DNA of 64,000 nucleotides from JBBSBL01 sp963735885. GTDB lineage: Bacteria; Actinomycetota; Thermoleophilia; Solirubrobacterales; Solirubrobacteraceae. The notes under the pieces were generated by a model. The model was not told where the DNA came from. It ran no database searches and saw only the letters and a list, made by a program, of their open reading frames with translations. How positions within the stretch are numbered: position 1 is the first letter of the stretch; every line of letters starts with the position of its first letter. The position numbers and the translations under genes were made by a program. Location of the stretch: the NCBI GenBank assembly GCA_963735885.1, contig CAVTMP010000010.1, forward strand, positions 1-64,000. The letters are read 5' to 3'. Positions 1 through 10,254 of the stretch are shown piece after piece.

Positions 1-271
1 GGGGCGTCCCCACGGCGACGAAGAGGAGCCGGGCGTGCTCGAGGGCGGGCACGAGGTCGGTGGTGAAGTGCAGGCGCTCGCGGTTGCGCTCCACGCACTC
101 GGTGAGGCCCGGCTCCCAGATCGGGATGTCGCCGGCCTGCAGGCGCGCGACCTTCTCCGCGTCCACGTCCACGCACCAGACCTCGCTGCCGAGCTCGGCG
201 AAGCCGGCCGCCGTCACCAGGCCCACGTACCCCGTGCCGATGACGGCGATCGTCTCGCGCGCGGAGCTCAT
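1..271 (-). CDS. UDP-glucose 6-dehydrogenase, N-terminal part (runs off window)
   Basis: The visible 90 residues start at an ATG at 271 and open with a Rossmann nucleotide-binding motif of the form VIGTGYVGLVTA, followed by a second-strand acidic segment (VWCVDVD) and an IWEPGL motif. This is the NAD-binding start of the UDP-glucose/GDP-mannose dehydrogenase family, which oxidises UDP-glucose to UDP-glucuronate in the cytoplasm for envelope polysaccharides. The active-site cysteine lies beyond the window. A TAGGGT element at 281-286 ends nine bases before the ATG, so the mRNA may be leaderless. The neighbouring LCP protein fits a cell-surface polymer role. Other members of the family, such as UDP-mannose-type dehydrogenases, cannot be excluded from this fragment. 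Confidence 0.85.
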   Translation of the reverse strand, partial: MSSARETIAVIGTGYVGLVTAAGFAELGSEVWCVDVDAEKVARLQAGDIPIWEPGLTECVERNRERLHFTTDLVPALEHARLLFVAVGTP

Positions 272-321
272 GGGGCGGGAACCCTAGCGAGTCGAGCGCC
301 GCGGCCCGGGCGCCGCGAAGC

Positions 322-1833
322 TCAGCGTCCGGCGGGCGTCAGCGACGCCGCGATGCCGATCATCTGCCGGTTGGTGAGGGCCAGGTTCAGCGAGTTCGCG
401 ACCCAGTAGACGGCTCGCCGCGTGCGCCACGCGACGAGGCGGAGCTTGCGCCCGTCGTAGTGCAGCTCGAGCTTCCGGCGCCCGACCTGGCGGTACTCGG
501 AGGGGTCGCGGAGGATCGGCGGGTCCTTCCACGTCATGCCCTGGATCCCGTAGTACTGGCCCGACCCGTCGTAGCTCGCGGCCACCGTGATCCGGTAGGC
601 CGGGTGGAGCCGCCCGCGCTTGTCGTGGATCCGGTAGGCCCGCGGGTAGACCGCGGGGACGATGCCCTTGTACATCCCGCGCGGCTCCCGCAGCCGGGGG
701 TAGTAGACGCGCATGCCGGCGCCGCGCAGCGCCGCCGCCTGCTGCTGGGCCGCGAGGACGTCGGGGGTGAGGTTGGCTCCGCCGGAGCCCGGCGCGCGGG
801 TGCGCGGCGCACGGCGGCGCGCCCGCGGCCGGGCCCGGGCCCGGGCCCGGGCCCGGCCGAGGAAGACCCGGACCGCCCGGCGGATCGCCGCCGGGCGCGC
901 CGTGACGTAGGGGTCCTTCGGGTCGTTCGGCAGGATCGCCGGGAACGGGACGGTGATGACCGGGTTCTGGGCCGAGAAGGCGACGAGCTGCATCAGCTTG
1001 AGCACGGCCTCCTTGGAGTGGAGCTGCTCGTCGCTCTGGGTGTAGCGGCCGAAGATGCGGGCCAGCTGATCCCGGTTGGAGACCAGGGCGGAGGCGCCGT
1101 ACTGCTGGCGCACCTGTCGCAGGAAGTCCTGCTGGCGGGCGGAGCGGACGATGTCGGTGTCGAGATGGCGGAAGCGCACGTAGTCGAGCGCGTCCTGCCC
1201 GCAGAGCTTCTGGTACCCGGGCATGATGTCGATCGTCGCGTAGCCCTGGCTCGGCGCGACGCCGGCGTTGTCGTTGAAGTAGCGGCGGTCGATGTCCGCG
1301 TACACGCAGCCGAGGTAGTCGATCGCCCGCCGGAACCCGCCGAAGTTCACGTTGATGATGTGGTTGATCCGGATGCCGAGGAGCCGCTTGACCACCTTCG
1401 CGGTGAGCACCGGCCCGCCGACGGCGTAGGCGGCGTTGATCTTGTCGGTCTGCACCACGCCCTTGCCGCGGGGGATCTCGACCTTGAGGTCGCGCGGGAT
1501 GTTCAGCGCGGTCGTCCCGGCGGCGTCGGCGTCCAGGCGCAGCAGCATGATCGTGTCCGAGCGCGCGTCCCGCGGCCCGTTCGAGCGGTAGCGCTTGTCG
1601 GAGCCGAGCACGAGGATCGTCTGCGGATCGCCCGCCTCGGCGGGGGTGATGACGCCCTTGCCGGCCTTGATCTTCTGGCCGAGGTTCAGGTCGTCGACGA
1701 TGTTCTGCACCTCGAGGAGGCCGGCGGTCGCGGTCGCCGCGCCGGTCAGCACGACGATGGTCAGGATGCCGGCGGCGAACCGCTTCCACATCGCTCGCCC
1801 GACCCGCGGTGCCGGCTCCGGGGCGACGCTCAC
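322..1833 (-). CDS. LytR-CpsA-Psr (LCP) family wall-polymer phosphotransferase
   Basis: About 503 residues. A short cytoplasmic head and one membrane segment (about residues 19-39) precede an extracytoplasmic LCP domain from about residue 70, with TILVLGSDKR, an Arg-Ser-Asp motif near 91-93 and NIPRD near 111-115, all typical of the pyrophosphate-binding pocket. LCP enzymes attach undecaprenyl-linked polymers to peptidoglycan. A low-complexity Ala-Arg/Pro linker encoded by a GGGCCC repeat separates this from a C-terminal domain of about 140 residues that I do not recognise. The chosen GTG start overlaps the stop of the upstream peptidase gene as GTGA; an ATG at 1791 is the alternative. No clear ribosome binding site is seen for either. 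Confidence 0.85.
   Translation of the reverse strand: MSVAPEPAPRVGRAMWKRFAAGILTIVVLTGAATATAGLLEVQNIVDDLNLGQKIKAGKGVITPAEAGDPQTILVLGSDKRYRSNGPRDARSDTIMLLRLDADAAGTTALNIPRDLKVEIPRGKGVVQTDKINAAYAVGGPVLTAKVVKRLLGIRINHIINVNFGGFRRAIDYLGCVYADIDRRYFNDNAGVAPSQGYATIDIMPGYQKLCGQDALDYVRFRHLDTDIVRSARQQDFLRQVRQQYGASALVSNRDQLARIFGRYTQSDEQLHSKEAVLKLMQLVAFSAQNPVITVPFPAILPNDPKDPYVTARPAAIRRAVRVFLGRARARARARPRARRRAPRTRAPGSGGANLTPDVLAAQQQAAALRGAGMRVYYPRLREPRGMYKGIVPAVYPRAYRIHDKRGRLHPAYRITVAASYDGSGQYYGIQGMTWKDPPILRDPSEYRQVGRRKLELHYDGRKLRLVAWRTRRAVYWVANSLNLALTNRQMIGIAASLTPAGR
827..857. repeat. GGGCCC hexamer tandem repeat inside the LCP gene
   Basis: Five near-perfect copies of GGGCCC stand in tandem. In the coding frame they give an alternating Ala-Arg run in the linker between the LCP domain and the C-terminal domain. 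The unit is self-complementary, so slippage and hairpins are likely. Because the unit is six bases long, gain or loss of copies would change linker length without shifting the frame. Confidence 0.85.
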
Positions 1834-2981
1834 GCCAGGCCGCCGTCGATCGCCGTGAGCCCGGGACCCTCGCCGTCCTCCGGGCCCGCCGCCTCCCGCG
1901 CCAGCCTGGCCGGCAGCGCGCGGAGGAAGGCGCCCAGCGCCTCCCGGTAGGCCGCGAGCGAGGCGATCGACACCCACTCGTCGGGCCCGTGGTGGCCGCC
2001 GCCCACCGGGCCGAACTCCACGCACGGGATCCCGGCGTCGAGGAACGACACCGCGTCGGAGGCGCCGTCGCGCCCGACGCTCATCGCCTTGCCCTCCACC
2101 GAGCGGGCCGCCGCGGCGCTGAGCGCCCGCACGTAGGGGTTGCGCGGCGACACGTTGGCGGGCGGGCGGGTGAAGGTGCGGGTCACCGCGACGTCCTCGA
2201 TGGCCCGCACCTGGGCGAGGATGTCCCCCGGGTCCTGTCCGGGGAGATAGCGCACGTCGACGACCATCTCGCAGCGGTCGGGAACCTTGTTCACCGCGTC
2301 ACCGCCGCTGATTCGCCCGAGGTTGATCGAGGGCCGGTCGAACAGCTCGCTCGACTCCCGGCTGAACGGGAGCGACTCGATGCGCCGGAAGACGTCGATC
2401 GCCTTGAGGACGGCGTTGTCGCCGAGCCACGGCGTCGACCCGTGCGCGGCGCGGCCCGACACCTCGACCCGCATCGCGAGCACGCCCTTGGCCTGGACGC
2501 CGACGTGGAGGTCGGTCGGCTCGCCGGTGATCGCGAAGTCGGCGGCCAGGGTCCCCTCGGCGACCAGCGCGTCGGTCGAGCGCTCGTCCACCTCCTCGGA
2601 CTCCTCGTCCGGCACGCACACGAAGCGGACGCGGACCGCGCCCTCGCCGGCCACGTCGGTGAGCGCGCAGATCATCGCCGCGAGCCCGCCCTTCATGTCG
2701 TAGGCGCCCCGGCCGATCAGGCGGTCGCCCTCGACCCGCGGGCGGAACTGCTCCTCGCGGCCCGGGACGACGTCGAGGTGCCCGTGGAGCACGACGCAGG
2801 CAGCGTCCGGCGGCCCGACCTGGGCCAGGATCACGGGCAGCCCGCGGTGCACACGCTCGGTGACGTCGATCTCGCGCGACTCGAGCCAGCCCTTGACGAA
2901 GGCGGCGGCCGCGCTGAGACCCTCCGGTCGCGAGGTGTCGTAGGAGATGAGGCGCTCGGCGAGCGTCGTCTCGTCGACCAT
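1830..2981 (-). CDS. M20-family metallopeptidase / deacylase (DapE/ArgE-like)
   Basis: 383 residues, a normal length for the family. Metal-ligand motifs of M20 enzymes are visible: LHGHLD (His68), GRGAYDMKGG (Asp95), PDEESEE and a C-terminal GGGHHGPDEW, with the dimerisation domain between (SGRAAHGSTP). Family members hydrolyse N-acyl amino acids or peptides with two zinc ions; the exact substrate (succinyl-diaminopimelate, acetylornithine or a dipeptide) cannot be read from sequence. The ATG at 2981 has no ribosome binding site, but a TATCCT element at 2992-2997 lies ten bases upstream, suggesting a leaderless transcript. Its stop overlaps the GTG of the LCP gene, so the two are probably co-translated. 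Confidence 0.85.
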   Translation of the reverse strand: MVDETTLAERLISYDTSRPEGLSAAAAFVKGWLESREIDVTERVHRGLPVILAQVGPPDAACVVLHGHLDVVPGREEQFRPRVEGDRLIGRGAYDMKGGLAAMICALTDVAGEGAVRVRFVCVPDEESEEVDERSTDALVAEGTLAADFAITGEPTDLHVGVQAKGVLAMRVEVSGRAAHGSTPWLGDNAVLKAIDVFRRIESLPFSRESSELFDRPSINLGRISGGDAVNKVPDRCEMVVDVRYLPGQDPGDILAQVRAIEDVAVTRTFTRPPANVSPRNPYVRALSAAAARSVEGKAMSVGRDGASDAVSFLDAGIPCVEFGPVGGGHHGPDEWVSIASLAAYREALGAFLRALPARLAREAAGPEDGEGPGLTAIDGGLA

Positions 2982-3051
2982 TCGGTGGGGAAGGATAGGC
3001 GAGGGGCCCGGCGCCCCGAGCCGGCGCGCCCGCCGCCGCCGGGCCGCTCGG

Positions 3052-3468
3052 CTACTCCCCGCCGCCCGCCACGCGGAGGAACGCCGTCCAGCGGCGCGCG
3101 TCGCGCGCCGCCACGCGCGCCTCCTCGGAGTCGGCGTCGGCCCGCTCGCGCGTCTCCTCGGCCCGCCGCAGGCGATCCTCGAGGTCGGCACGGTCGAGCG
3201 ACTCGGGCGCGACGGCGTCCTCGACGAGGATCAGCGCCCGGTTGTCGCCCACCTGGAGGTAGCCCTCGCCCTGGGCGAAGCGGACGACGTCGTCCGCGGA
3301 GCGGTAGAGACGCAGCTCGGTCGGATCGAGCATCGCGAGCAGCGGCGTGTGGTTGGCCAGCACGCCGATCGAGCCGGTCGCGGTCCGCGTCGAGACCATC
3401 TCGACCTCGTCGTTGAACACCTCGCCCTCGGGCGTGAGGACCTCGACCGGGAACTTCGAGCGCGCCAT
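3052..3468 (-). CDS. atpC: ATP synthase epsilon subunit
   Basis: 138 residues with the beta-sandwich start (FPVEVLTPEGEVF), the conserved GSIGVLANHTPLL motif and a charged helical C-terminus. Epsilon belongs to the F1 central stalk and restrains ATP hydrolysis. It is the last gene of the atp operon, nine bases after atpD. The helical tail is rich in Arg, Glu and Asp, as expected of the two-helix hairpin. Confidence 0.97.
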   Translation of the reverse strand: MARSKFPVEVLTPEGEVFNDEVEMVSTRTATGSIGVLANHTPLLAMLDPTELRLYRSADDVVRFAQGEGYLQVGDNRALILVEDAVAPESLDRADLEDRLRRAEETRERADADSEEARVAARDARRWTAFLRVAGGGE

Positions 3469-3477
3469 CGCGAGCCG

Positions 3478-4932
3478 CTAGCCCTTCGCCGCCGCGACGA
3501 CGTCGTCGATCGTGCCCTTGAGCAGGAACGCGCGCTCGGGGAGCTCGTCGTGCTTGCCCTCGAGGATCTCGCTGAAGCCGCGGATCGTCTCGGCGATCGG
3601 GACGTACTGGCCGGGCGTGCCGGTGAACTGCTCGGCGACGTTGAACGGCTGGGAGAGGAAGCGCTCGATCCGGCGCGCGCGCCCGACGATCAGCTTGTCC
3701 TCGTCGGAGAGCTCGTCGATCCCGAGGATCGCGATGATGTCCTGCAGCTCCTTGTAGCGCTGGAGGATCTCCTTGACCCGGTTGGCCACGTCGAAGTGCT
3801 CGTCGCCGAGGATGTCGGCCTTGAGGATCGTGGAGGTCGAGTCGAGCGGGTCGACCGCCGGGTAGATGCCCTTCTCGGAGATCGCGCGGGAGAGCGTCGT
3901 GGTCGCGTTGAGGTGGGCGAAGACCGACGCCGGAGCCGGGTCGGTGAGGTCGTCCGCCGGCACGTAGATGGCCTGGATCGAGGTCACCGAGCCCGCGCGG
4001 GTCGAGGTGATCCGCTCCTGGAGCTGGCCCATCTCGGTCTCCAGCGTCGGCTGGTAGCCGACCTGGGAGGGCATGCGGCCGAGCAGCGCCGAGACCTCGG
4101 AGCCCGCCTGCACGAAGCGGAAGATGTTGTCGATGAAGAGCAGCACGTCCTGGCCGCCCTCGTCGCGGAAGTACTCCGCCATGGTCAGGCCGGACAGCGC
4201 GACCCGCATGCGCGCGCCGGGCGGCTCGTTCATCTGGCCGAAGACGAGCATCGTCTTGTCGATGACGCCCGACTCCTTCATCTCGAGCCAGAGGTCGTTG
4301 CCCTCGCGGGAGCGCTCGCCCACGCCGCAGAACGCGGACAGGCCGCCGTGCTCCTGCGCGATGTTGTGGATCAGCTCCTGGATGAGCACGGTCTTGCCGA
4401 CGCCGGCGCCGCCGAAGAGGCCGACCTTGCCGCCCTTCGCGTAGGGCGCGAGCAGGTCGATGACCTTGATGCCCGTCTCGAACATCTCGGTGGTCGGCGT
4501 GAGCGACTCGACGTCCGGCGCGGGGCGATGGATCGGCCAGCGCTCCTCGACCTCGATCGGCCCGGCGAGGTCGATCGGGTCGCCGAGCAGGTTGAAGATC
4601 CGCCCGAGGGTGGCCTGGCCGACGGGCACGGTGATCGGGCCGCCGGTGTCGACGATCTCCGCGCCGCGCGCGAGGCCGTCGGTCGTGTCCATGGCCACCG
4701 CGCGGACGCGGTCGTCGCCGAGGTTCTGCTGGACCTCGCAGACGAGGTCGCCCGCGTCCTCCTCGGTCACGTTGATCCCGGGCTGCTCCTCGCCCTGGGT
4801 CGAGCCGGCGCCGCGGTGCACCACGAGGGCGTGGTTGATCTCGGGCAGGTCGTCGGGGAAGACGGCCTCGATGACGACGCCCTTGATCTCCTCGATCCGG
4901 CCGACGTTGCGCTTCTCGGTGGTGGCGGACAT
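3478..4932 (-). CDS. atpD: ATP synthase beta subunit
   Basis: 484 residues. The Walker A loop GGAGVGKT is at 174-181, followed by GERSREGNDL, the LLFIDNIFRF Walker B region and the ALLGRMPSQVGYQPTL motif. Beta carries the catalytic nucleotide sites of F1. Residues of about 41-62 (rich in Gly, Glu and Asp) form an insertion in the N-terminal barrel that many beta subunits lack. The gene follows atpG with a 56-base gap, the longest gap inside the operon. Confidence 0.98.
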   Translation of the reverse strand: MSATTEKRNVGRIEEIKGVVIEAVFPDDLPEINHALVVHRGAGSTQGEEQPGINVTEEDAGDLVCEVQQNLGDDRVRAVAMDTTDGLARGAEIVDTGGPITVPVGQATLGRIFNLLGDPIDLAGPIEVEERWPIHRPAPDVESLTPTTEMFETGIKVIDLLAPYAKGGKVGLFGGAGVGKTVLIQELIHNIAQEHGGLSAFCGVGERSREGNDLWLEMKESGVIDKTMLVFGQMNEPPGARMRVALSGLTMAEYFRDEGGQDVLLFIDNIFRFVQAGSEVSALLGRMPSQVGYQPTLETEMGQLQERITSTRAGSVTSIQAIYVPADDLTDPAPASVFAHLNATTTLSRAISEKGIYPAVDPLDSTSTILKADILGDEHFDVANRVKEILQRYKELQDIIAILGIDELSDEDKLIVGRARRIERFLSQPFNVAEQFTGTPGQYVPIAETIRGFSEILEGKHDELPERAFLLKGTIDDVVAAAKG

Positions 4933-4988
4933 GACTGGTGTCTGGATCTCCTGGGTGTTCGTTCGCGGAACGGGGTCGGGCGGGGCCG

Positions 4989-5903
4989 TCAGCTCAGCGC
5001 CTCGGCGCCGGCGACGACCTCCATGATCTCCTGGGTGATCTCCGCCTGGCGGGCGCGGTTCATCTCCAGGGTGAGGTCCTCGATGACGTCCCCGGCGTTC
5101 TCCGAGGCGTTGCGCATCGCGGTCATCCGGGCCCCGTGCTCCGAGGCCGTGGACTCGAGCAGCGCGCGGTAGACCGAGATCTCGACGTAGTCGGGGACGA
5201 GGCGGTGGAGGATGACCTCCGGGTCGGGCTCGTACTCGACGAGCGCGCGGTGGTGGGGTTCCCCGGCCGCGCCGCCGCCCCCGTCCCCCTCCTCCTCGCC
5301 GTCGGCGAGGATGCTGGCCTGCTGGAGCGGGAGCAGCGTCTCCCGGCGCACGACCTGGGAGAGCGCCGAGACGTAGCCGTTGTAGAAGATCTCGACGCGA
5401 TCGACGCGTCCGTCGACGTAGTCGGCCATGAGTCGCTCGGCGATCTCCCGCGCGTCGGCGTAGGCCGGGCGGTCCGAGAAGCCGACGAAGGAGGCGGCCA
5501 GATCCTTCCCGCGGAAGGTCAGGGACGAGCTTCCCCGGCGCCCGCTCGCGTACCAGACCACGCCGCGCCCGCCGCCCTCGGCCTCGGTGGCGCCGCGAAT
5601 GCCCGCGCGGATGATCTGCGAGTTGAAGGCGCCGGCCAGCCCGCGGTCGCCGGTGACGAGCAGCAGGCCGACCTTGTCGACCGACTCGTGCTCGGAGAGG
5701 ATCGGCAGGCTCGGCACGTTGCCCGCCGCCTCGGCCGCCTGGCGGGTCATCCGGCGAATCGCCCCCGCGTACGGCCGCAGGTGGGCGATGCGCTGCTCGG
5801 CGCGACGCAGCCGCGCGGCGGCGACCATCTCCATCGCCCGCGTGATCTTCTGGATGTTCTTGACCGACGCGATCCGCGTCTGGACGTCGCGCTGGGAGGC
5901 CAT
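4989..5903 (-). CDS. atpG: ATP synthase gamma subunit
   Basis: 304 residues, slightly longer than usual. The N-terminal coiled-coil helix (RDVQTRIASVKNIQKITRAM) and C-terminal helix (ARQAEITQEIMEVVAGAEAL) that form the rotor shaft are both clear. A Gly/Glu/Asp-rich insertion around residues 201-216 accounts for the extra length and lies in the globular part. It is the fourth F1 gene of the operon, 19 bases after atpA. Confidence 0.97.
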   Translation of the reverse strand: MASQRDVQTRIASVKNIQKITRAMEMVAAARLRRAEQRIAHLRPYAGAIRRMTRQAAEAAGNVPSLPILSEHESVDKVGLLLVTGDRGLAGAFNSQIIRAGIRGATEAEGGGRGVVWYASGRRGSSSLTFRGKDLAASFVGFSDRPAYADAREIAERLMADYVDGRVDRVEIFYNGYVSALSQVVRRETLLPLQQASILADGEEEGDGGGGAAGEPHHRALVEYEPDPEVILHRLVPDYVEISVYRALLESTASEHGARMTAMRNASENAGDVIEDLTLEMNRARQAEITQEIMEVVAGAEALS

Positions 5904-5922
5904 GACGGGGTCGGCGCCGCGG

Positions 5923-7551
<1,629 letters not shown>

Positions 7552-7580
7552 GGGTGTTCGGGCTCCCTGTGGCGCGCGGC

Positions 7581-8111
7581 CTACGCCTGCGCGACGTTGC
7601 GTCGGAGTTGGTCCAGGCGGCTGCGGATGGAGGCGTCGAGGATCGAGTTGCCGACCCGCAGGACGATGCCGCCGAGGATGTCGGGATCGACCGTGCTCGT
7701 GAGGTCCACGCGACGGCCGGTCTGCTCGCCGATGCGGCTGCCGAGGCTCTCGACGGTGGCGGCGTCGAGCGCGACGGCCGAGGTGAGCTGCACCGGAAGC
7801 AGCCGGTTCGCCTCCTCCCAGAGCGCCTCGTAGCGACGGCGGATGCGGAAGATCGCCGGCATGCGGTTGCGCTCGACGAGCGCCTCGAGGAAGTTCTCCA
7901 GGGCGGGCTCGGCGCCGTCGAGCATCCCGCGCAGCCCGGACTTCTTCTCCTCGGTCGAGAAGTAGGGCGAGAAGAAGAAGAGCGCGAGGTCGCGGTCGGC
8001 GTCGAGCGCGTCGGCGACCTGCCCGAGCTGCTCCCGCACCTCGTCGAGCTTCCCCTGCTCGGAGGCGACCTCGAAGAGCGCGCGCGCGTAGACCTCGGCG
8101 ATCTGTTCCAC
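7581..8111 (-). CDS. atpH: ATP synthase delta subunit
   Basis: 176 residues, the usual length. It opens with the conserved EVYARALFEVA helix and ends with the ILGGIVLRVGNSILDASIR motif of delta/OSCP, which joins F1 to the peripheral stalk. The GTG start at 8111 is two bases after the atpF stop; a longer frame extends upstream but would overlap atpF without any family similarity, so the GTG is chosen. Confidence 0.95.
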   Translation of the reverse strand: MEQIAEVYARALFEVASEQGKLDEVREQLGQVADALDADRDLALFFFSPYFSTEEKKSGLRGMLDGAEPALENFLEALVERNRMPAIFRIRRRYEALWEEANRLLPVQLTSAVALDAATVESLGSRIGEQTGRRVDLTSTVDPDILGGIVLRVGNSILDASIRSRLDQLRRNVAQA

Positions 8112-8113
8112 GG

Positions 8114-8665
8114 CTAGCGCCGATGCTCCCCGGAGAGCGCGGTGAAGTCGAGCTCCGCCAGCGCCTCCTCCACGAGCCGCCGTTGATCGTCCTCGTCGAG
8201 CGACTTGCGCGTCACCTTCTCCGTGGCGGCGATCGTGAGGTCGCCGACCTCGCGGCGGATCTCGCCGATCGCCCGCCGGGTCTCGGCCTCGATGTCGCGG
8301 CGGGTCTGCTCCATCAGCTCCTCCCGCTGCGTGCGGGCGGCCGCGAGCGAGTCCTTCTGGGACTGCTCTCCGGCCTTGTTCGCCCGGGCGACGATGTCCT
8401 CGGCCTGCTGGCGCGCCTCGGCCAGCCGCTCGCGATACTCGGCGAGCAGCTCGTCGGCCTCCTGACGGGTCCGCTCGGCGGCGTCGATCGAGTCGTCGAT
8501 CGCCTTCTGGCGGCGGTCGAGCGCGTCCTGGATGCGCGGGAACGCGTAGCGCTTGAGGATGTACAGCGTGATCCCGAAGGCGAGCAGCGTCCAGATCATC
8601 AGCCCGATCCCGGGCGTGACGAGGAAGTTGCCGCTCTCCTCCTTGGCTGCCGTGACGAGGGGCAT
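8114..8665 (-). CDS. atpF: ATP synthase b subunit
   Basis: 183 residues: one N-terminal membrane segment (about residues 19-37, IGLMIWTLLAFGITLYIL) and then a long charged coiled coil rich in Glu, Arg, Ala and Gln, as in the peripheral stalk b subunit. Only one b gene is present, so the stalk is probably a homodimer. It lies three bases after atpE. Confidence 0.96.
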   Translation of the reverse strand: MPLVTAAKEESGNFLVTPGIGLMIWTLLAFGITLYILKRYAFPRIQDALDRRQKAIDDSIDAAERTRQEADELLAEYRERLAEARQQAEDIVARANKAGEQSQKDSLAAARTQREELMEQTRRDIEAETRRAIGEIRREVGDLTIAATEKVTRKSLDEDDQRRLVEEALAELDFTALSGEHRR

Positions 8666-8668
8666 GGC

Positions 8669-8953
8669 CTAGGAGAGGAAGAAGGCGATGAGCCCGAAGA
8701 TGAAGGCGTAGAAGACGATCGCCTCGGTCAGGGCGAAGCCGAGCCACTGGATGCTCGTGATCTCGTCGCGCATCTCGGGCTGCCGGGTCACCGACTCGAT
8801 GACCTTGCCGAAGATGTAGCCGACGCCGATGCCCGGGCCGATGGTGCCGAGGCCGGCGCCGACGCCGAGCGCGATGGCCTTGAGGCCCTTGCGGGCGATG
8901 GCCTCGTTCTCCGCGACGCTGGCGGCGAGTTGGGTGACGATCGAGAGGTCCAC
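8669..8953 (-). CDS. atpE: ATP synthase c subunit (proton-type ring)
   Basis: 94 residues, two membrane helices joined by an RQPEM loop. The first helix carries the glycine zipper (LGVGAGLGTIGPGIGVG) and the second the essential carboxylate Glu77 in LTEAIVFYAF. The residue after the glutamate is Ala, and the Ser/Thr signature of sodium-binding rings is not obvious, so proton coupling is the likelier reading. An N-terminal extension of about 20 residues precedes the first helix. Confidence 0.97.
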   Translation of the reverse strand: MDLSIVTQLAASVAENEAIARKGLKAIALGVGAGLGTIGPGIGVGYIFGKVIESVTRQPEMRDEITSIQWLGFALTEAIVFYAFIFGLIAFFLS

Positions 8954-8994
8954 GGTGTCTCAGCTCCTCCTGGGGGCGCTGTTGGCTGGCAAGG

Positions 8995-9885
8995 TCAGTG
9001 CTCCTCGGCGACGGCGCCGCCGAAGTAGATGGACGCGAGGGTCGCGAAGATGAAGGCCTGCAGGGTCGCGACCAGGCCCACCTCGAAGATGTAGAAGGCG
9101 ATGGCCATCGGCAGCGTGAAGATGCCGAGGACGGCCGACCCGAGAAGGACGACGAGGCCGCCGCCCATGAACAGGATCAGCAGGTGGCCGGCGAGGATGT
9201 TCGCGAAGAGCCGGACCGACAGCGACACGATCCGGACGAAGTGCGAGATGACCTCGATCATGAAGATCGGGATCGCCGCGGGGCCGGTGACGCCCGCCGG
9301 GACCCAGCCCTTGAGGTAGCGGACCAGGCCCTTCTGGCGGATCCCCGTGTAGTGGTAGCTGAACCAGACCATGAGGGTCAGGACCAGCGGGACCGCGAGG
9401 TTCGCGGTGGCGGCGTAGAGCGCGAAGGTCGGCAGCTTGACGCCGAGCACGTCCACCTTGTGCTCGGTGTTCGTCGGCAGCGGGATGTAGCCGAGCAGGT
9501 TCGAGAACCAGATGAAGAGGAAGAGCGTGGCGACGAAGGCGAACCAGCGCTTCGCGGTCTTCGGGTCCATGTTCCCGCCGGCGATGTTGTCGCGCATGAA
9601 GACGTAGGCCGACTCGACCGCCGTCTGCACCCGGTTCGGCTTCGCCTGCATCCGGTTGGCGACGTAGAGCATCGCCCCGACGGTGAACAGGCACGTGAGC
9701 ACGACGTACAGCACGGCCTTGTTGATCGACAGGTCGATCCCGCCGAGCTTGATCGGGATCCACGGATCGAGCTTGAACTCGTTCTGGGGCTTGAAGTCCT
9801 GGTTGACCTCGATCGCCCAGGCGCCCGCCGGGGAGGCGAGCAGCAGCGCCGCCGGGGTCAGCGCCGCGAGGATCCGGGCCCTCAC
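8995..9885 (-). CDS. atpB: ATP synthase a subunit
   Basis: 296 residues with five or six membrane segments. The proton-channel helix carries LSVRLFANILAGH, including the essential arginine, and the C-terminal helix has LQAFIFATLASIY. The N-terminus (AALTPAALLLASPAGAWA) resembles a signal peptide, which some actinobacterial a subunits have. The GTG start at 9885 overlaps the stop of the upstream AtpI-like gene as GTGA; no sequence upstream of it looks like subunit a. Confidence 0.96.
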   Translation of the reverse strand: MRARILAALTPAALLLASPAGAWAIEVNQDFKPQNEFKLDPWIPIKLGGIDLSINKAVLYVVLTCLFTVGAMLYVANRMQAKPNRVQTAVESAYVFMRDNIAGGNMDPKTAKRWFAFVATLFLFIWFSNLLGYIPLPTNTEHKVDVLGVKLPTFALYAATANLAVPLVLTLMVWFSYHYTGIRQKGLVRYLKGWVPAGVTGPAAIPIFMIEVISHFVRIVSLSVRLFANILAGHLLILFMGGGLVVLLGSAVLGIFTLPMAIAFYIFEVGLVATLQAFIFATLASIYFGGAVAEEH

Positions 9886-10250
9886 GACGGACGCTCCGCC
9901 TCGAAGGGGCGCAGGATCATGTTGACGGTGAAGTAGACGGTGAAGAGCGCGATCGAGAGGACGGCGGCGGCGAGGCCGGCCTGGGACGAGGAGGCCGTCC
10001 CGACGGCGAAGATCGTAAGGGCTACGAGCCATCCGCGTCCGATCATCGATCCGGTGAGGATCCCGACGAGGACGCGGGGGTCCTCGGCCGCCGTCGCCCG
10101 GCGCGTCGCCCACACCTGGATGCCGCGTTGCGCGACCCAGGCGGCGGCGGCGGCCCCCCACCCGGCGAGCGGCCATCCGGCGAGCAGGAACACCGGCAGC
10201 GAGAGGGCGAGGACGATCATGTCCAGCCAGCGCAGGACGGTCATGGTCAT
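9882..10250 (-). CDS. AtpI-like small membrane protein of the atp operon
   Basis: 122 residues with four hydrophobic segments (around MIVLALSLPVFLLAGW, AAAAAWVAQ, ALTIFAVGTA and VLSIALFTVYFTV). Position directly before atpB and the size fit the AtpI/ATP synthase I family, which helps assemble the c ring, but I see no diagnostic motif. Start is the ATG at 10250, in an ATGACCATG doublet that leaves a second choice at 10244. It ends in a GTGA overlap with atpB. Confidence 0.65.
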   Translation of the reverse strand: MTMTVLRWLDMIVLALSLPVFLLAGWPLAGWGAAAAAWVAQRGIQVWATRRATAAEDPRVLVGILTGSMIGRGWLVALTIFAVGTASSSQAGLAAAVLSIALFTVYFTVNMILRPFEAERPS

Positions 10251-10254
10251 CGGC

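Noticed and set aside
2947..5172. Long plus-strand frame of 741 codons opposite atpC and atpD
   Set aside because: Rich in Arg, Leu, Val, Asp and Glu without family motifs; it mirrors the codon positions of the ATP synthase genes.
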